A DNA stretch of 64,000 nt, taken from positions 1 to 64,000 of the forward strand of contig WGMF01000028.1 of assembly GCA_016125215.1 (NCBI GenBank). Reading direction: 5' to 3'. The position numbers and the translations under genes are program-made. Below, piece by piece: positions 1 through 8,643 of this stretch (its first letter is position 1; each line of letters begins with the position of its first letter). The stretch is from Phycisphaera sp. (GTDB taxonomy: Bacteria > Planctomycetota > Phycisphaerae > Phycisphaerales > Phycisphaeraceae). Under the pieces are notes generated by a model that saw only the letters and a program-made list of their open reading frames with translations, had not been told where the DNA came from and searched no databases.

Positions 1-235
1 GGCCAACGACCTGAAAGTGCCGGCGTCGATGACGCTGCTGTTCCTGCCGCCGTACTCACCGGAGTTGATGCCGGTGGAGCGTGTGTGGCTGTGGATGCGT
101 CATCACGACCTGAGCAACCGCGTGTTCGAGGACGGGGCTGTCATCGATCGAGCCTGCCACGATAGTTGGAACAAACTGACGCCCGAGCGGCTCAAAACCA
201 TCACTGCGACCGAGTGGCTCACGCACGAGAATTAA
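1..235 (+). CDS. IS630-type transposase, C-terminal fragment (cut by window start)
   Basis: The frame is open from base 2 to the TAA at 233-235, so the start lies outside the window. The visible 77 residues carry LPPYSPELMPVERVW, the signature around the last acidic residue of the DDE catalytic triad of IS630/Tc1-mariner transposases (here E in PVE). The gene ends just before a likely element end: IS630 elements finish shortly after the transposase stop and insert at TA, and TATAA follows at 246-250. The stop codon overlaps the stop of the opposite-strand gene. Whether the full element is intact cannot be judged from this fragment. Confidence 0.85.
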   Translation, partial: ANDLKVPASMTLLFLPPYSPELMPVERVWLWMRHHDLSNRVFEDGAVIDRACHDSWNKLTPERLKTITATEWLTHEN

Positions 236-738
236 ATGGGATTGGTATAATTGTCCGCTGAGGTGAACAGCTCCTTGCCCAGGCCTGCCCACTTCTTGCT
301 CACGTGGGCGTATTCCTCCTCATCCTTGACGAACCGGAAGTCCCAGCCCGTCCACTTGCCCCGCAACATGCAAACGGGTTGCTCCTGCGTGTCGAGCACC
401 GTGAAGGCCCCACCGATGGAGAAAAACTTCTGCTTGAACATCCCAACCAGCCGGTTCTCACCGTCGAGCACCTGCACCTTCGATAAAAACAACGAGATGC
501 CCCGCTTGACCCGGACCACCTGTCGGCCATCCGGGGTACGGACCACCACGTCAAACGGCGTCATCCGTTTGTAATCAGTGAACCGCAGAATCTTGGTGAA
601 GAGGCCTAACCCCTCCTCACGGCAGTGCATCACAATCTGCCCCGTCTGCGGGTTGTAGATGTCGTAGTTGTTCGACGCTTTGAACGCGCCGACGTGCTCT
701 TTGACGAGATACAGATTCAACTCGAGCGGGTTGGACAT
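232..738 (-). CDS. LURP-one-related / phospholipid scramblase-like protein
   Basis: A 168-residue protein with the repeated beta-strand pattern of the Tubby C-terminal-like superfamily: a start like LNLYLVKEHVGAFKASNNYD, a central VQVLDGENRLVGMFKQKF, and IGGAFTVLDTQEQPVCMLRG followed by WTGWDFRF. Family members bind lipid or phosphoinositides in eukaryotes; the bacterial role is unknown. The start ATG at 736-738 has GAGG 7 bases upstream. It is co-directional with the sugar cluster and 40 bp downstream of it, so it may be its last gene or independent. The last residues (YTNPI) lie where the adjacent IS630 element should end, so the native C-terminus may have been replaced. Confidence 0.7.
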   Translation of the reverse strand: MSNPLELNLYLVKEHVGAFKASNNYDIYNPQTGQIVMHCREEGLGLFTKILRFTDYKRMTPFDVVVRTPDGRQVVRVKRGISLFLSKVQVLDGENRLVGMFKQKFFSIGGAFTVLDTQEQPVCMLRGKWTGWDFRFVKDEEEYAHVSKKWAGLGKELFTSADNYTNPI

Positions 739-778
739 GGTCAGGCCTCTATCAAGACGTGGTGTGTGGGTGACGCTT

Positions 779-1951
779 TCAAAAATTCGGCGTAACGAGA
801 TAACTCACCCCTTCAGCCGACTTCCCGGACAGTCTACCCGCGACACGATGGGCAAGCGCCGGGGGCAGGAGAAGCAGCACCCTCGATCCTTCGGGTTCAC
901 CCCCGGGCTTCACGATGGGCTTTCCCATATGCGTGCCACCGATGCGCGAGGGGTCTTCGTCCACGAAAAAACCGATGCGATCCAGCATCCCCCCTGCCAG
1001 CCAGGTCGCCGCGATCGAGGTCCCGAAGAGACCTAACTTTTGATTAGTTGCCAGGCCGATCGCCCACTCTCCCACACGCTCAAGCCACGCCACAGTCCTG
1101 TTTGCCAGCGTCAACGGATCGGCATCCCTGCCCCGGACCGGCGTCGGCACCCCCCGGCGACCCCGTTGCCAGATCGCGGTAAGTTCCTTGGGCAACGCAT
1201 CGTTCACCACGCACGCATCGGCCATCCCCGCCCGATCAAGAACGCCACAGAGCGATAAAGCCGTAAAGTGGGAACAGTGGTCCACGATCACTAGATCAAA
1301 CGGGTTGGTCGCGTGGTCGGGTACCTCGACAAGCAGCACGCCGCCCGGGTTGAGCATCCCGACCAGCCTCGACAACATCGCGCCGGGCTGCGGCACGTGC
1401 TCGAGCACGTGCACCAATGAAATCACATCGAACCCGCTCCCGACCTCCCAGGGATAGCCCGCGTGCATGTGCTCAACCCCAGGGATCGATTCCACCCGTT
1501 GCCGGTATCGCCCGTCCAACTCGGTCCCCATCAATCGCCAGCCGGGGAGTACCGCCGAACATGCCCGGAGCATCGCACCGTTCCCGCAACCCACATCCAG
1601 CCACGCCCCTCGCTCCGGGAGTGTCACACGCTGACGGACATACTCAAGCAAGCTTACCGAGCGCGTCGCGGCAACACCGGTTTGCATATCAAATACCGAT
1701 TGCTCCACACCACCGCTCTGGTGGTAGATCGTATACCCCGAATACACGCTTGCAGCTTCGTCGTGCCAGGCCCGATCCAACGGGTGACTCACACCCCCGC
1801 AGCCGCCGCACACCATCAATCGGCCACCCGCCCCCCACGGACGGCAATCCGACGTGACCCGACGCAAGTATCGATAGCCCGCGATCGGCACCGTCCCCGT
1901 GGAACCGCAGAGGTGACAACCCTCAACAACATCATTCGTAGCCATAGTCAC
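779..1951 (-). CDS. SAM-dependent C-methyltransferase with zinc-binding N-terminus
   Basis: 390 residues with three regions. The N-terminal 10-60 region has CHLCG and later CGGCGG, the cysteine pairs of the putative zinc-binding domain of sugar C-methyltransferases. The middle (about 100-230) is a class I Rossmann methyltransferase with glycine motif DVGCGNGAML. The C-terminal part (about 300-380; GLFGTSIAATWL, FFVDEDPSRIG) matches the C-methyltransferase C-terminal domain. Such enzymes methylate keto-sugar nucleotides at carbon. Start is GTG at 1951 or ATG two codons later at 1945; neither has a clear ribosome binding site. It lies near the end of the sugar-biosynthesis run. Confidence 0.8.
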   Translation of the reverse strand: MTMATNDVVEGCHLCGSTGTVPIAGYRYLRRVTSDCRPWGAGGRLMVCGGCGGVSHPLDRAWHDEAASVYSGYTIYHQSGGVEQSVFDMQTGVAATRSVSLLEYVRQRVTLPERGAWLDVGCGNGAMLRACSAVLPGWRLMGTELDGRYRQRVESIPGVEHMHAGYPWEVGSGFDVISLVHVLEHVPQPGAMLSRLVGMLNPGGVLLVEVPDHATNPFDLVIVDHCSHFTALSLCGVLDRAGMADACVVNDALPKELTAIWQRGRRGVPTPVRGRDADPLTLANRTVAWLERVGEWAIGLATNQKLGLFGTSIAATWLAGGMLDRIGFFVDEDPSRIGGTHMGKPIVKPGGEPEGSRVLLLLPPALAHRVAGRLSGKSAEGVSYLVTPNF

Positions 1952-1969
1952 AGGACAGACGCCTCGGGT

Positions 1970-2962
1970 TCAGACCTTGTGCACATATTCGAGCGGTAGC
2001 TTACGGATGACTACCCAGTTGGACTCAACCCACTCCACGACTTCGCCCACACCCGTATCAAACAAAACCCGGGGTTCCCAGCCCAAATCCTTGCGGGCCT
2101 TGGCACAGTCCAGCCAATATCGTCCATCCTGCCCCAACCGTTCACCGACCACTTTCGTGCAGCTTTCCGGGTTTTTCCCCATCTTCCGACACACCGTGGC
2201 CACCACGTCCGCCACGGTGTCGTCGCTGGGGACGCTCAGGTGATACGTCCCGCCCGCGCCACGCTCGATCGCCCGGAGAACGCAGTCGACCACGTCGCGG
2301 ATATGGATAAAGGACTTTCTCGACAAACCCCCGCCGTGCAATTCGACCGTCTTCCCGAGCTTGATGTAGATCGCGGTCCGGGGAATAATCTTAAAAAGTT
2401 GCTGGTGCTTACCGTAGACATTGGTTGAACGGATCAATGTTGCAGGATAATTAAAATTGGCAATAAGGGTATTGATAAACATATCCGCAGCCGCCTTCGA
2501 GACCGCGTAAGGCGTGGAAGGGTTAAACAATGCCGATTCATCCACTGCGCCCCGACAGGTCCCGAGCATCTCCGCGGAGGAGATGTGCACATACCTCTTG
2601 AGCCAGCTTTGCCTGCGCAGGTAGTCGCACAGCTTGACCACAGCAAGCGTATTGACCTCGAAGTACTCTACCGGGCTGTGGTTGCTCAACCCCACCTCGC
2701 TCAGCGCCGCAACATGTATCACAACGCGGGGTTGAATCCGATCGAGCTGTTCACGGAGCTTGTCAAACGCTACGCGGATGTCGATCTGGATGAACTCAAA
2801 TCCGCCTGTTTCGAGGGCTTTATAGGGCAGAAACAACGCATCGGCCTCCGCGGATCGGCTGACCCCCACCACGTGCCCCACACCGCTGCGCAACAGCCCC
2901 TCCACGATGTGGCTTCCCGTAAAGCAATTGCTCCCGATCACCATCACCGGACCGTCTATCAA
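1970..2962 (-). CDS. NAD-dependent epimerase/dehydratase (extended SDR)
   Basis: 330 residues of the extended short-chain dehydrogenase family. The N-terminal nucleotide-binding motif is [17 protein letters not shown], a variant of GxxGxxG, and the active-site YxxxK is in [11 protein letters not shown], with the partner serine in VHISSAEM. The general plan resembles GDP-mannose dehydratase and dTDP-glucose 4,6-dehydratase relatives, so 4,6-dehydration, epimerisation or reduction of a nucleotide sugar is possible; the exact reaction cannot be read from sequence. The start is TTG at 2962, forming a TTGA overlap with the stop of the upstream aminotransferase, which indicates translational coupling. 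Confidence 0.85.
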   Translation of the reverse strand: MIDGPVMVIGSNCFTGSHIVEGLLRSGVGHVVGVSRSAEADALFLPYKALETGGFEFIQIDIRVAFDKLREQLDRIQPRVVIHVAALSEVGLSNHSPVEYFEVNTLAVVKLCDYLRRQSWLKRYVHISSAEMLGTCRGAVDESALFNPSTPYAVSKAAADMFINTLIANFNYPATLIRSTNVYGKHQQLFKIIPRTAIYIKLGKTVELHGGGLSRKSFIHIRDVVDCVLRAIERGAGGTYHLSVPSDDTVADVVATVCRKMGKNPESCTKVVGERLGQDGRYWLDCAKARKDLGWEPRVLFDTGVGEVVEWVESNWVVIRKLPLEYVHKV

Positions 2963-4068
2963 CTCTCACCCCCACCCCCGCAGAACGCGCGGACCTCTTC
3001 GATCACAAAATCCAATTCCTCATCCGTCAGGTGCTGGTGGGCGGGCAGGGTCAGCATCCGCTTGACATCCGACTCACACACCGGGAAGTCCCCTTCACGA
3101 TAGCCCAGGTGCGACGCCGCCGATTGGAGGTGGACCGGGATAGGGTAATGCACCTTGGCCTCGATCCCACGACTTTGCAAATATCTCAGCATATCATCCC
3201 TTCTCTGCACCCTGAGAATATATAGATGAAAAACATGTCGAACTCCCTCACGCCGGGTCGGGACCACGATTTGGGGAGCCAGGTCCGCAAAGGCCTCATC
3301 GTAGCGATTGGCGTTGTTGATCCGCTTCCGCGTGATCCACGGCAGTTCGGGGATGAGCCGGTTGCCGATCACCGCCTGCAGCGTATCCAGACGTGAGTTG
3401 TGCCCGAAGACCGCGACCTCGTCACGGTTGACCAGCCCGTGGTTGCGCAGCAACCGCAAGCGTTCAGCCAGGTCTATATTGTGTGTCACAACCACCCCGC
3501 CGTCACCCCAGACGTTGATATTCTTAAGCGGGTGCAGGCTGAAACCCGCGGCGTCCCCCCACGAACCCACGGATTTCCCGTGGATTTGCCCGCCAATCGA
3601 CTGACACGCATCCTCCACTACACGCAGACCGTAACGCTGGGCAATATCCATGATCGCGGGCATGTCAGCGACATTCCCCGTGTAATGCACGGGAAGGATC
3701 GCACGGGTCTTGGGCGAGATCGCTTTCTCAATCTTCCGGGGGTCGATGACAAAGCCCTCTTCGCTGTCGACGAAAACTGGCGTCGCACCTGTCATCGCGA
3801 TCGCGCCCACCGTGGCAATAAAAGTGTTGGGGGTCGTGATGACCTCATCCCCAGGCCCGATCCCCAGCGCTTTGAGCGAGAGGATTAACGCATCGGTCCC
3901 GCTCCCGACGCCGATCGCATAGGGGGCATCGCAGAACCTTGCAAAGCGTTTTTCAAACTCCACCAAAGGTGCCCCTAACGTGAAATCACCGGTTTTGACA
4001 AATCGCCGCAGGTCATCGAGATAGGCCTCGACATCGGAGAACTGTCGATCGAGGTACGAAAAGGGCAC
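2959..4068 (-). CDS. DegT/DnrJ/EryC1/StrS aminotransferase (copy 2)
   Basis: PLP-dependent aminotransferase acting on keto sugars attached to a nucleotide. [11 protein letters not shown] and the lysine in [10 protein letters not shown] (Schiff-base position) are typical, and VVEDACQS holds the aspartate that contacts the pyridine ring. The frame extends to an ATG at 4137, but that overlaps the preceding gene by 59 bp; the GTG at 4066-4068 has AGGAAG 11 bases upstream, lies just after the preceding stop and aligns with the usual family start (VPFSYLDRQ), so it is preferred (369 residues). It is a tandem paralogue of the gene immediately upstream. Confidence 0.85.
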   Translation of the reverse strand: MPFSYLDRQFSDVEAYLDDLRRFVKTGDFTLGAPLVEFEKRFARFCDAPYAIGVGSGTDALILSLKALGIGPGDEVITTPNTFIATVGAIAMTGATPVFVDSEEGFVIDPRKIEKAISPKTRAILPVHYTGNVADMPAIMDIAQRYGLRVVEDACQSIGGQIHGKSVGSWGDAAGFSLHPLKNINVWGDGGVVVTHNIDLAERLRLLRNHGLVNRDEVAVFGHNSRLDTLQAVIGNRLIPELPWITRKRINNANRYDEAFADLAPQIVVPTRREGVRHVFHLYILRVQRRDDMLRYLQSRGIEAKVHYPIPVHLQSAASHLGYREGDFPVCESDVKRMLTLPAHQHLTDEELDFVIEEVRAFCGGGGES

Positions 4069-4078
4069 ACGCGTCGGC

Positions 4079-5206
4079 TTACTTCCTGAAAAACGCGCGG
4101 ACGCAGGAGGCAACGTAGTCGAGCTGCTCATTGTCAAGCTCCGGGTAAATGGGAAGACTTAGGATCCGACGCGACTGCCGCTCTGCCACGGGGAAACTCC
4201 CCGCCCCGAACCCCAGCGAGACCGCGGCATCCTGAAGGTGGATCGGTCGGGGGTAGTGGATCGCGGTTCCGATCCCACGGGAATGCAAATAATCTTTGAG
4301 CTCATCCCGGCGGTCGGTTTGAACAATAAACGTGTGATAGACCGCAAACTCCCCGGCGTTGTCGGATGGCAACTCAAGGCCCTCGATGTCGGCCAGGGCA
4401 TCACGGTAAAAACAGGCGTTTTTCCTTCTCGCAGCGGCCCAACCGTCGAGGTGCTCCATTTTGACCAGCAGCATAGCCGCCTGGATCGTGTCAAGCCTCG
4501 AGTTGCCCGACCACTCGACACAGTTCTCTCTGCTCTCAAGACCGAGGTTTCGCATCAGCCTGACACGCTGGGCCAGGTCGTCACGGTTGGTGACCAGCAC
4601 ACCCCCGTCGCCACAGGCGTTAAGCGTCTTGAGCGGGTGGAGACTGAAGCATCCACAATCACCAAACGTCCCGACGTGCTGCCCATCAAGCCCGGCACCG
4701 ATCGCCTGGGCCGCGTCTTCGATAACAGACAGGCCGTGCCCCCGAGCGATCGTCATGACCCGTCGCATCGCGGCCGGCCTTCCTGTGAGATGAACAGGCA
4801 GGATCGCACGGGTGCGGGGCGTGATCCGGTCCCGGATCAGTTCTACGTTGATATTCATATCACAGCCGGCGTCGACAAACACCGGCGTTGCGCCGACGAT
4901 TCGGATCGCGCTGGTAGTGGCCACAAATGAATTAGGGGGCGTGAGGACCTCATCCCCCGGGCCGACCCCCAATGCCCGTAATCCCAACACCAGCGCATCG
5001 GTGCCCGAGTTGAGGCCGACCGCGTGTCTGGCGCCACAGTAGTGTGCGATTTTCCGCTCGAATTGCTCGACCTCCGGCCCGAGCACAAACTGTCCGTGGT
5101 CCAGCACCCGTGACACCGCTTCGAGCAATTCACCCTTGAGAAGCGCGTGCTGTCGCACGATGTCGACATAGGGCACTTGACGGGTTGTGTGTGTCTCGGT
5201 GAGCAT
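4079..5206 (-). CDS. DegT/DnrJ/EryC1/StrS aminotransferase (copy 1)
   Basis: 375-residue PLP-dependent sugar aminotransferase. It shows [18 protein letters not shown], the aspartate in [10 protein letters not shown], and the Schiff-base lysine in [10 protein letters not shown]. It resembles the downstream copy along its length ([19 protein letters not shown] against [19 protein letters not shown]), so the pair arose by duplication. Two aminotransferases in one cluster fit a diamino sugar or two amino sugars in the final glycan. Ten bases separate it from the upstream methyltransferase; the start ATG at 5204-5206 has no strong ribosome binding site. Confidence 0.88.
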   Translation of the reverse strand: MLTETHTTRQVPYVDIVRQHALLKGELLEAVSRVLDHGQFVLGPEVEQFERKIAHYCGARHAVGLNSGTDALVLGLRALGVGPGDEVLTPPNSFVATTSAIRIVGATPVFVDAGCDMNINVELIRDRITPRTRAILPVHLTGRPAAMRRVMTIARGHGLSVIEDAAQAIGAGLDGQHVGTFGDCGCFSLHPLKTLNACGDGGVLVTNRDDLAQRVRLMRNLGLESRENCVEWSGNSRLDTIQAAMLLVKMEHLDGWAAARRKNACFYRDALADIEGLELPSDNAGEFAVYHTFIVQTDRRDELKDYLHSRGIGTAIHYPRPIHLQDAAVSLGFGAGSFPVAERQSRRILSLPIYPELDNEQLDYVASCVRAFFRK

Positions 5207-5215
5207 GGAAACGGA

Positions 5216-5878
5216 CTACTCAAAATAGATAAACGAGTGATCGCCGGTGTAGCCGCAGCGGTCAAACCACCACTGCCACTCGCGTGGCGTGAAAAAGCAT
5301 TCACACGTCAGTTGCCAGTAGAGCAGGTTGGCTTTTTCCTCTTCGTTGCGGTACGACTCGACCACGATATATTTTCCACCCCGGGAAACTCGCTCGACTT
5401 CTCGTAGCGCACAGTCGAGTTCGTCACAATACAGATTGTGCAGCGTTGTGATCGATATCACCAGGTCAAACGACCCGTCATCAAACGGTAACGACACCGC
5501 GTTACCCACAGAAAGCGCCCCAGCCAGTTCGGGCTTGGCGTTTTCGACCGCGTAGTTCGAGATATCGATGCCCCGGACCTCGATGCCCGGGACAGTCTGC
5601 GTAAGGTCGTACAGCAGGAACCCTTTGCCGCAACCCACGTCGAGCACACGTTGCCCGGGCTTGAGCCCGTAATGTGCTGCCAAACGCTGCGCGACCTTCA
5701 TCCATCGACCGTCGTACCGCATGCCGCCGTAGCCGAATTGACGGTCCCCGTCCCAGTATTCCCGATCAAACCGCTTGGCAACCCGGGCCGCCTGCGCCTT
5801 AGGAAACGCGTTCACACGCCCGAGATAGTCCCGGCGGGTCCGCGTGTGCAGGTCGCTCATGAAGTCGATGTAAGCCAT
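5216..5878 (-). CDS. class I SAM-dependent methyltransferase
   Basis: 220 residues with a Methyltransf_11-type Rossmann core: VLDVGCGKGFLLYDL (motif I), GIDISNYAVENA (motif II) and LPFDDGSFDLVISITTLHN (motif IV region). The substrate is not evident; small methyltransferases of this kind in glycan clusters O- or N-methylate sugars. A second in-frame ATG seven codons downstream (MSDLHTRTRRDYL) is an alternative start. It lies 9 bp upstream of the first aminotransferase and 30 bp downstream of the APH-fold kinase, all on the minus strand. Confidence 0.8.
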   Translation of the reverse strand: MAYIDFMSDLHTRTRRDYLGRVNAFPKAQAARVAKRFDREYWDGDRQFGYGGMRYDGRWMKVAQRLAAHYGLKPGQRVLDVGCGKGFLLYDLTQTVPGIEVRGIDISNYAVENAKPELAGALSVGNAVSLPFDDGSFDLVISITTLHNLYCDELDCALREVERVSRGGKYIVVESYRNEEEKANLLYWQLTCECFFTPREWQWWFDRCGYTGDHSFIYFE

Positions 5879-5908
5879 CCCTGAGGCCTTTGATACGTAT
5901 TCATGAAA

Positions 5909-6964
5909 TCAATGCGACGAGGACTCAATGTCCCGCAGTTCGCTTTCAGCCAGCGCCAGACACTCATCCCTTGAGAGCCCATCATTATTTGCGCCACCCG
6001 CAAAACTCCTGCGTTCGCGGTGGATGGGCAACATGTGCATTAATCTCATACAACACCATTTGAGCCTGTAACACGGAAACAATATATGCACACGCTGCCT
6101 GAACTGAGCGGGAGAATCCAGTGCATGGGCAAGCTTGTCCATCATCGGCTCGACATATTCCCTTGGCACGGGCACCGCGACCTGATTGAAGAAATCCAGC
6201 ACGCACTTGGCCGGATCGTCCCAGCCGGCGTACTCAAAATCGATGAAAACCACTCCACCGTTTGGACGAACGATAGCGTTATGGAAACCGAAATCGGATG
6301 GAGAGACGATCCGGTCGTGATCGGGCACCACCCGGTGGATGTCAAGGCGCAGCTCTGCACATCTCGCAAGCACGGACTCACGGAGTCTTCTCCACAGAGG
6401 CTCGAGCCGTTCGTAAACAAAAACCATGGTCCTGCGATCCGTCTGTGAGATCGGCTCAATTGCCATGAGTTGGGCCACACGACGGTCGATGCTCTCGAGG
6501 TGAGACATCATCGAGAAGCAACCGTCTGACGCCGTCGGCAGGGAGACCGCCAGCGGGTCATGCCGGAACCGATTCAACGATAAAACAAACTCGCACGCGG
6601 ACATCACATGCCCTCGCGTCACCGCGCCGGGTTTGATCGGAGCACCCTCAACAAACTCATATAAGCCGAGCCTGCAAGGGAGCTGCCTGACCAGGGGTTG
6701 GGGGATACACCGCACGCCTCTTTCCCATGCAAACTTGGAAAACGCAAACTCGGCACCGAGACGGTCTCGCGTGTCCAGGTCGTGGTGAAAATACTCCTTG
6801 AGCAGGAAAATCCCTGTATCGGTCTTGATTTTCCGTACGCGGTTGTTCCCGCCCCCGGGCATGCGTTCGAGCTTCAATGAAGACGCCGACAGGCCCGCCA
6901 TGGCGAACATGACGCTGACGACAGGTTCAAGCATGTCCTCTATGTCGTGGACGGATGTGGTCAT
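5909..6964 (-). CDS. aminoglycoside-phosphotransferase-fold small-molecule kinase
   Basis: 351 residues of the APH/choline kinase fold. A glycine-rich N-lobe (MPGGGNNRVRKI) and a conserved lysine (FLLKEYFHHD) are followed by the catalytic segment SPSDFGFHNAI and the metal-binding IDFEYAGWDD. The catalytic segment keeps Asp and Asn with the normal spacing (D-x4-N), but the histidine two residues before the Asp in most relatives is Pro. The start is taken at ATG 6964 because it overlaps the upstream stop as ATGA and follows AAAGGAG; a start at 7009 is also open. In this context it may phosphorylate a sugar or aminoalcohol; the substrate is unknown. Confidence 0.75.
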   Translation of the reverse strand: MTTSVHDIEDMLEPVVSVMFAMAGLSASSLKLERMPGGGNNRVRKIKTDTGIFLLKEYFHHDLDTRDRLGAEFAFSKFAWERGVRCIPQPLVRQLPCRLGLYEFVEGAPIKPGAVTRGHVMSACEFVLSLNRFRHDPLAVSLPTASDGCFSMMSHLESIDRRVAQLMAIEPISQTDRRTMVFVYERLEPLWRRLRESVLARCAELRLDIHRVVPDHDRIVSPSDFGFHNAIVRPNGGVVFIDFEYAGWDDPAKCVLDFFNQVAVPVPREYVEPMMDKLAHALDSPAQFRQRVHILFPCYRLKWCCMRLMHMLPIHRERRSFAGGANNDGLSRDECLALAESELRDIESSSH

Positions 6965-7578
6965 GCCACTCCTTTCAGAGGAGCGATGAGTGTGGGCAGG
7001 TCGCTCCATCGTTCTAGCCTGAGAAAAGCAGCCCCCTCGTGGGATCCTAATGCATCGAACAGTACTCTCCTTACACCTTTTGGGAACGAGGGCTCACCGA
7101 GGAACTCGGGCAGGTCATCTATAAAAATGTCACAGCGTTGTTGGGCAATACGGGCGATTTTTTCATCACGCGTGACTTCAAACCAGATGCTGTCCTGTGT
7201 GAATGGCCCCCCTTTGTCCGACAGGAATCCGTGATGACGCAACCAACCGCGTGCCGCGTCATGCAATCGCACGCGCGGGCCACGATGGGGGTAGAGAGTC
7301 TTGTGACTGACCAGGATCACATCGATGTCGGAGACAACCAATCTACGTAATACCTCGAGACAACCTTCAAAAGGACTTGCCTGCAGGATATATGAGCCGT
7401 ATGCCATGCCCTGTAGCTCGATCCAGTGTTCCTCCGCGTTATTCGATCGTATGTAGTCTCGTATGGCCTGTTTACCTTTTCCGACCGAAGCGGGTATCAA
7501 TCCCATCTCAAGGCCGAGCCTGTAAAACAGCTCGTCGTAACAGACAATCGTATTGTCAAAATCAACACCGATACGCAT
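6961..7578 (-). CDS. HAD-superfamily hydrolase
   Basis: 205 residues. The first HAD motif is at the very N-terminus (GVDFDNTIV, nucleophile D and acid D two residues on), motif II is ILVSHK, and the acidic motif IV is IFIDDLPEFL. The insert after motif I is mainly helical. Such enzymes usually remove phosphate from sugar phosphates; in heptose pathways a GmhB-type phosphatase is needed, and this could fill that position, though it is not a close GmhB look-alike. Its stop overlaps the start of the APH-fold kinase by four bases. Confidence 0.8.
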   Translation of the reverse strand: MRIGVDFDNTIVCYDELFYRLGLEMGLIPASVGKGKQAIRDYIRSNNAEEHWIELQGMAYGSYILQASPFEGCLEVLRRLVVSDIDVILVSHKTLYPHRGPRVRLHDAARGWLRHHGFLSDKGGPFTQDSIWFEVTRDEKIARIAQQRCDIFIDDLPEFLGEPSFPKGVRRVLFDALGSHEGAAFLRLERWSDLPTLIAPLKGVA

Positions 7579-7602
7579 GGAGTTAAACCGAATTTGATAT
7601 TA

Positions 7603-8643
7603 TTAATTTGCAGCCATTTTAACCAGTGGACGGATGATCCTGGATGACTCAAGCTCATCCAGCGCATCATTGATTCTTTCTAGTTTGAATTCCCTTTCGA
7701 TCAAAGGTTCGGGACTAATCCGTCCGTGATGCAGCATGGCCGCGATCCTGGGGATGTCCCGGTCCGGTACCGTGTCTCCGCCCCATGTCCCCAGCAGATT
7801 TTTGCCCTGATTCAAAAGGGCTGGATCGATCTTCAGCTTCTCACCGTACCGAGCGTTGCCGATGACCACCGCGGTCCCGCCACGGGACCTGACACTCTCT
7901 ATTGCCTGTGTCATAACCTCGGTACGCCCTGTGGCTTCGATGGCCAGGTCGACCCCACCGGGCACGAACGACCTCAACTTCTCAATGACGTTGCTATCAT
8001 TGGCTTGGATTGTGTAATCCGCACCCAATGTAGATGCTATTTGCAATTTATGTTCAATACGATCTATCACTATAATTGGACAACAACCGGCTGATATAGC
8101 TCCCATTAGCGCACACATTCCAACCCCCCCGACGCCGAATATCGCCACGCTCATTCCGGGCCGAGCCTGACCCGTGTTGACCACAGCGCCCACGCCCGTA
8201 GGCAGCGCACATCCAAGCAGGGTCGACACCCGCATATCCATCTCTGACGCCAGGACGGTCAATCGGTTTTCACTCACGACACTCATCCGGGAGAATGTGG
8301 TCACCGCGCCGGCGTTGACCGTTCCGATCGCTGCACGGTAAACGGTGCCGGGCACATCACAGCCACTGCCTTTGATCCACGAAATGACCACACGGTCGCC
8401 GGGCTTGACCTTGACGACACCGGTGCCGACTTCGAGCACCCGACCCGTTCCCTCATGCCCGAGGCAATGCGGCAGGTAGCGGTCCTGCCCTCGATGGCCA
8501 CGGGCTTCAAGGAGTTGGGTGTGACACACGCCCGAGTATGCAATCTCAACGAGAACCTGGCCGGCCTTGAGTACGGGGATATCCAGGTCCATCAATTCCA
8601 GGGGCATGCCCGTCTGCACCAAGACCGCTGCTAAAGTTTTCAT
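7603..8643 (-). CDS. zinc-dependent alcohol dehydrogenase (MDR) lacking the structural zinc loop
   Basis: 346 residues of the medium-chain dehydrogenase family. Catalytic zinc ligands are present: Cys in YSGVCHTQL, His-Glu in HCLGHEGTG and Cys in LLGCALPTG. The cofactor site is FGVGGVGMCAL, followed by the acidic end of the next strand (IVIDR), which suggests NAD. The region that normally carries the four structural-zinc cysteines retains only one (IKGSGCDVPG). The frame opens at 8826, but ATG 8643 overlaps the upstream stop as ATGA and aligns with the family start. It probably oxidises or reduces a sugar or polyol intermediate of the cluster. Confidence 0.82.
   Translation of the reverse strand: MKTLAAVLVQTGMPLELMDLDIPVLKAGQVLVEIAYSGVCHTQLLEARGHRGQDRYLPHCLGHEGTGRVLEVGTGVVKVKPGDRVVISWIKGSGCDVPGTVYRAAIGTVNAGAVTTFSRMSVVSENRLTVLASEMDMRVSTLLGCALPTGVGAVVNTGQARPGMSVAIFGVGGVGMCALMGAISAGCCPIIVIDRIEHKLQIASTLGADYTIQANDSNVIEKLRSFVPGGVDLAIEATGRTEVMTQAIESVRSRGGTAVVIGNARYGEKLKIDPALLNQGKNLLGTWGGDTVPDRDIPRIAAMLHHGRISPEPLIEREFKLERINDALDELESSRIIRPLVKMAAN

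Noticed and set aside
4069-4137. N-terminal extension of the second aminotransferase
   Set aside because: It would overlap the upstream gene by 59 bp and lacks family similarity; GTG 4068 has a ribosome binding site.
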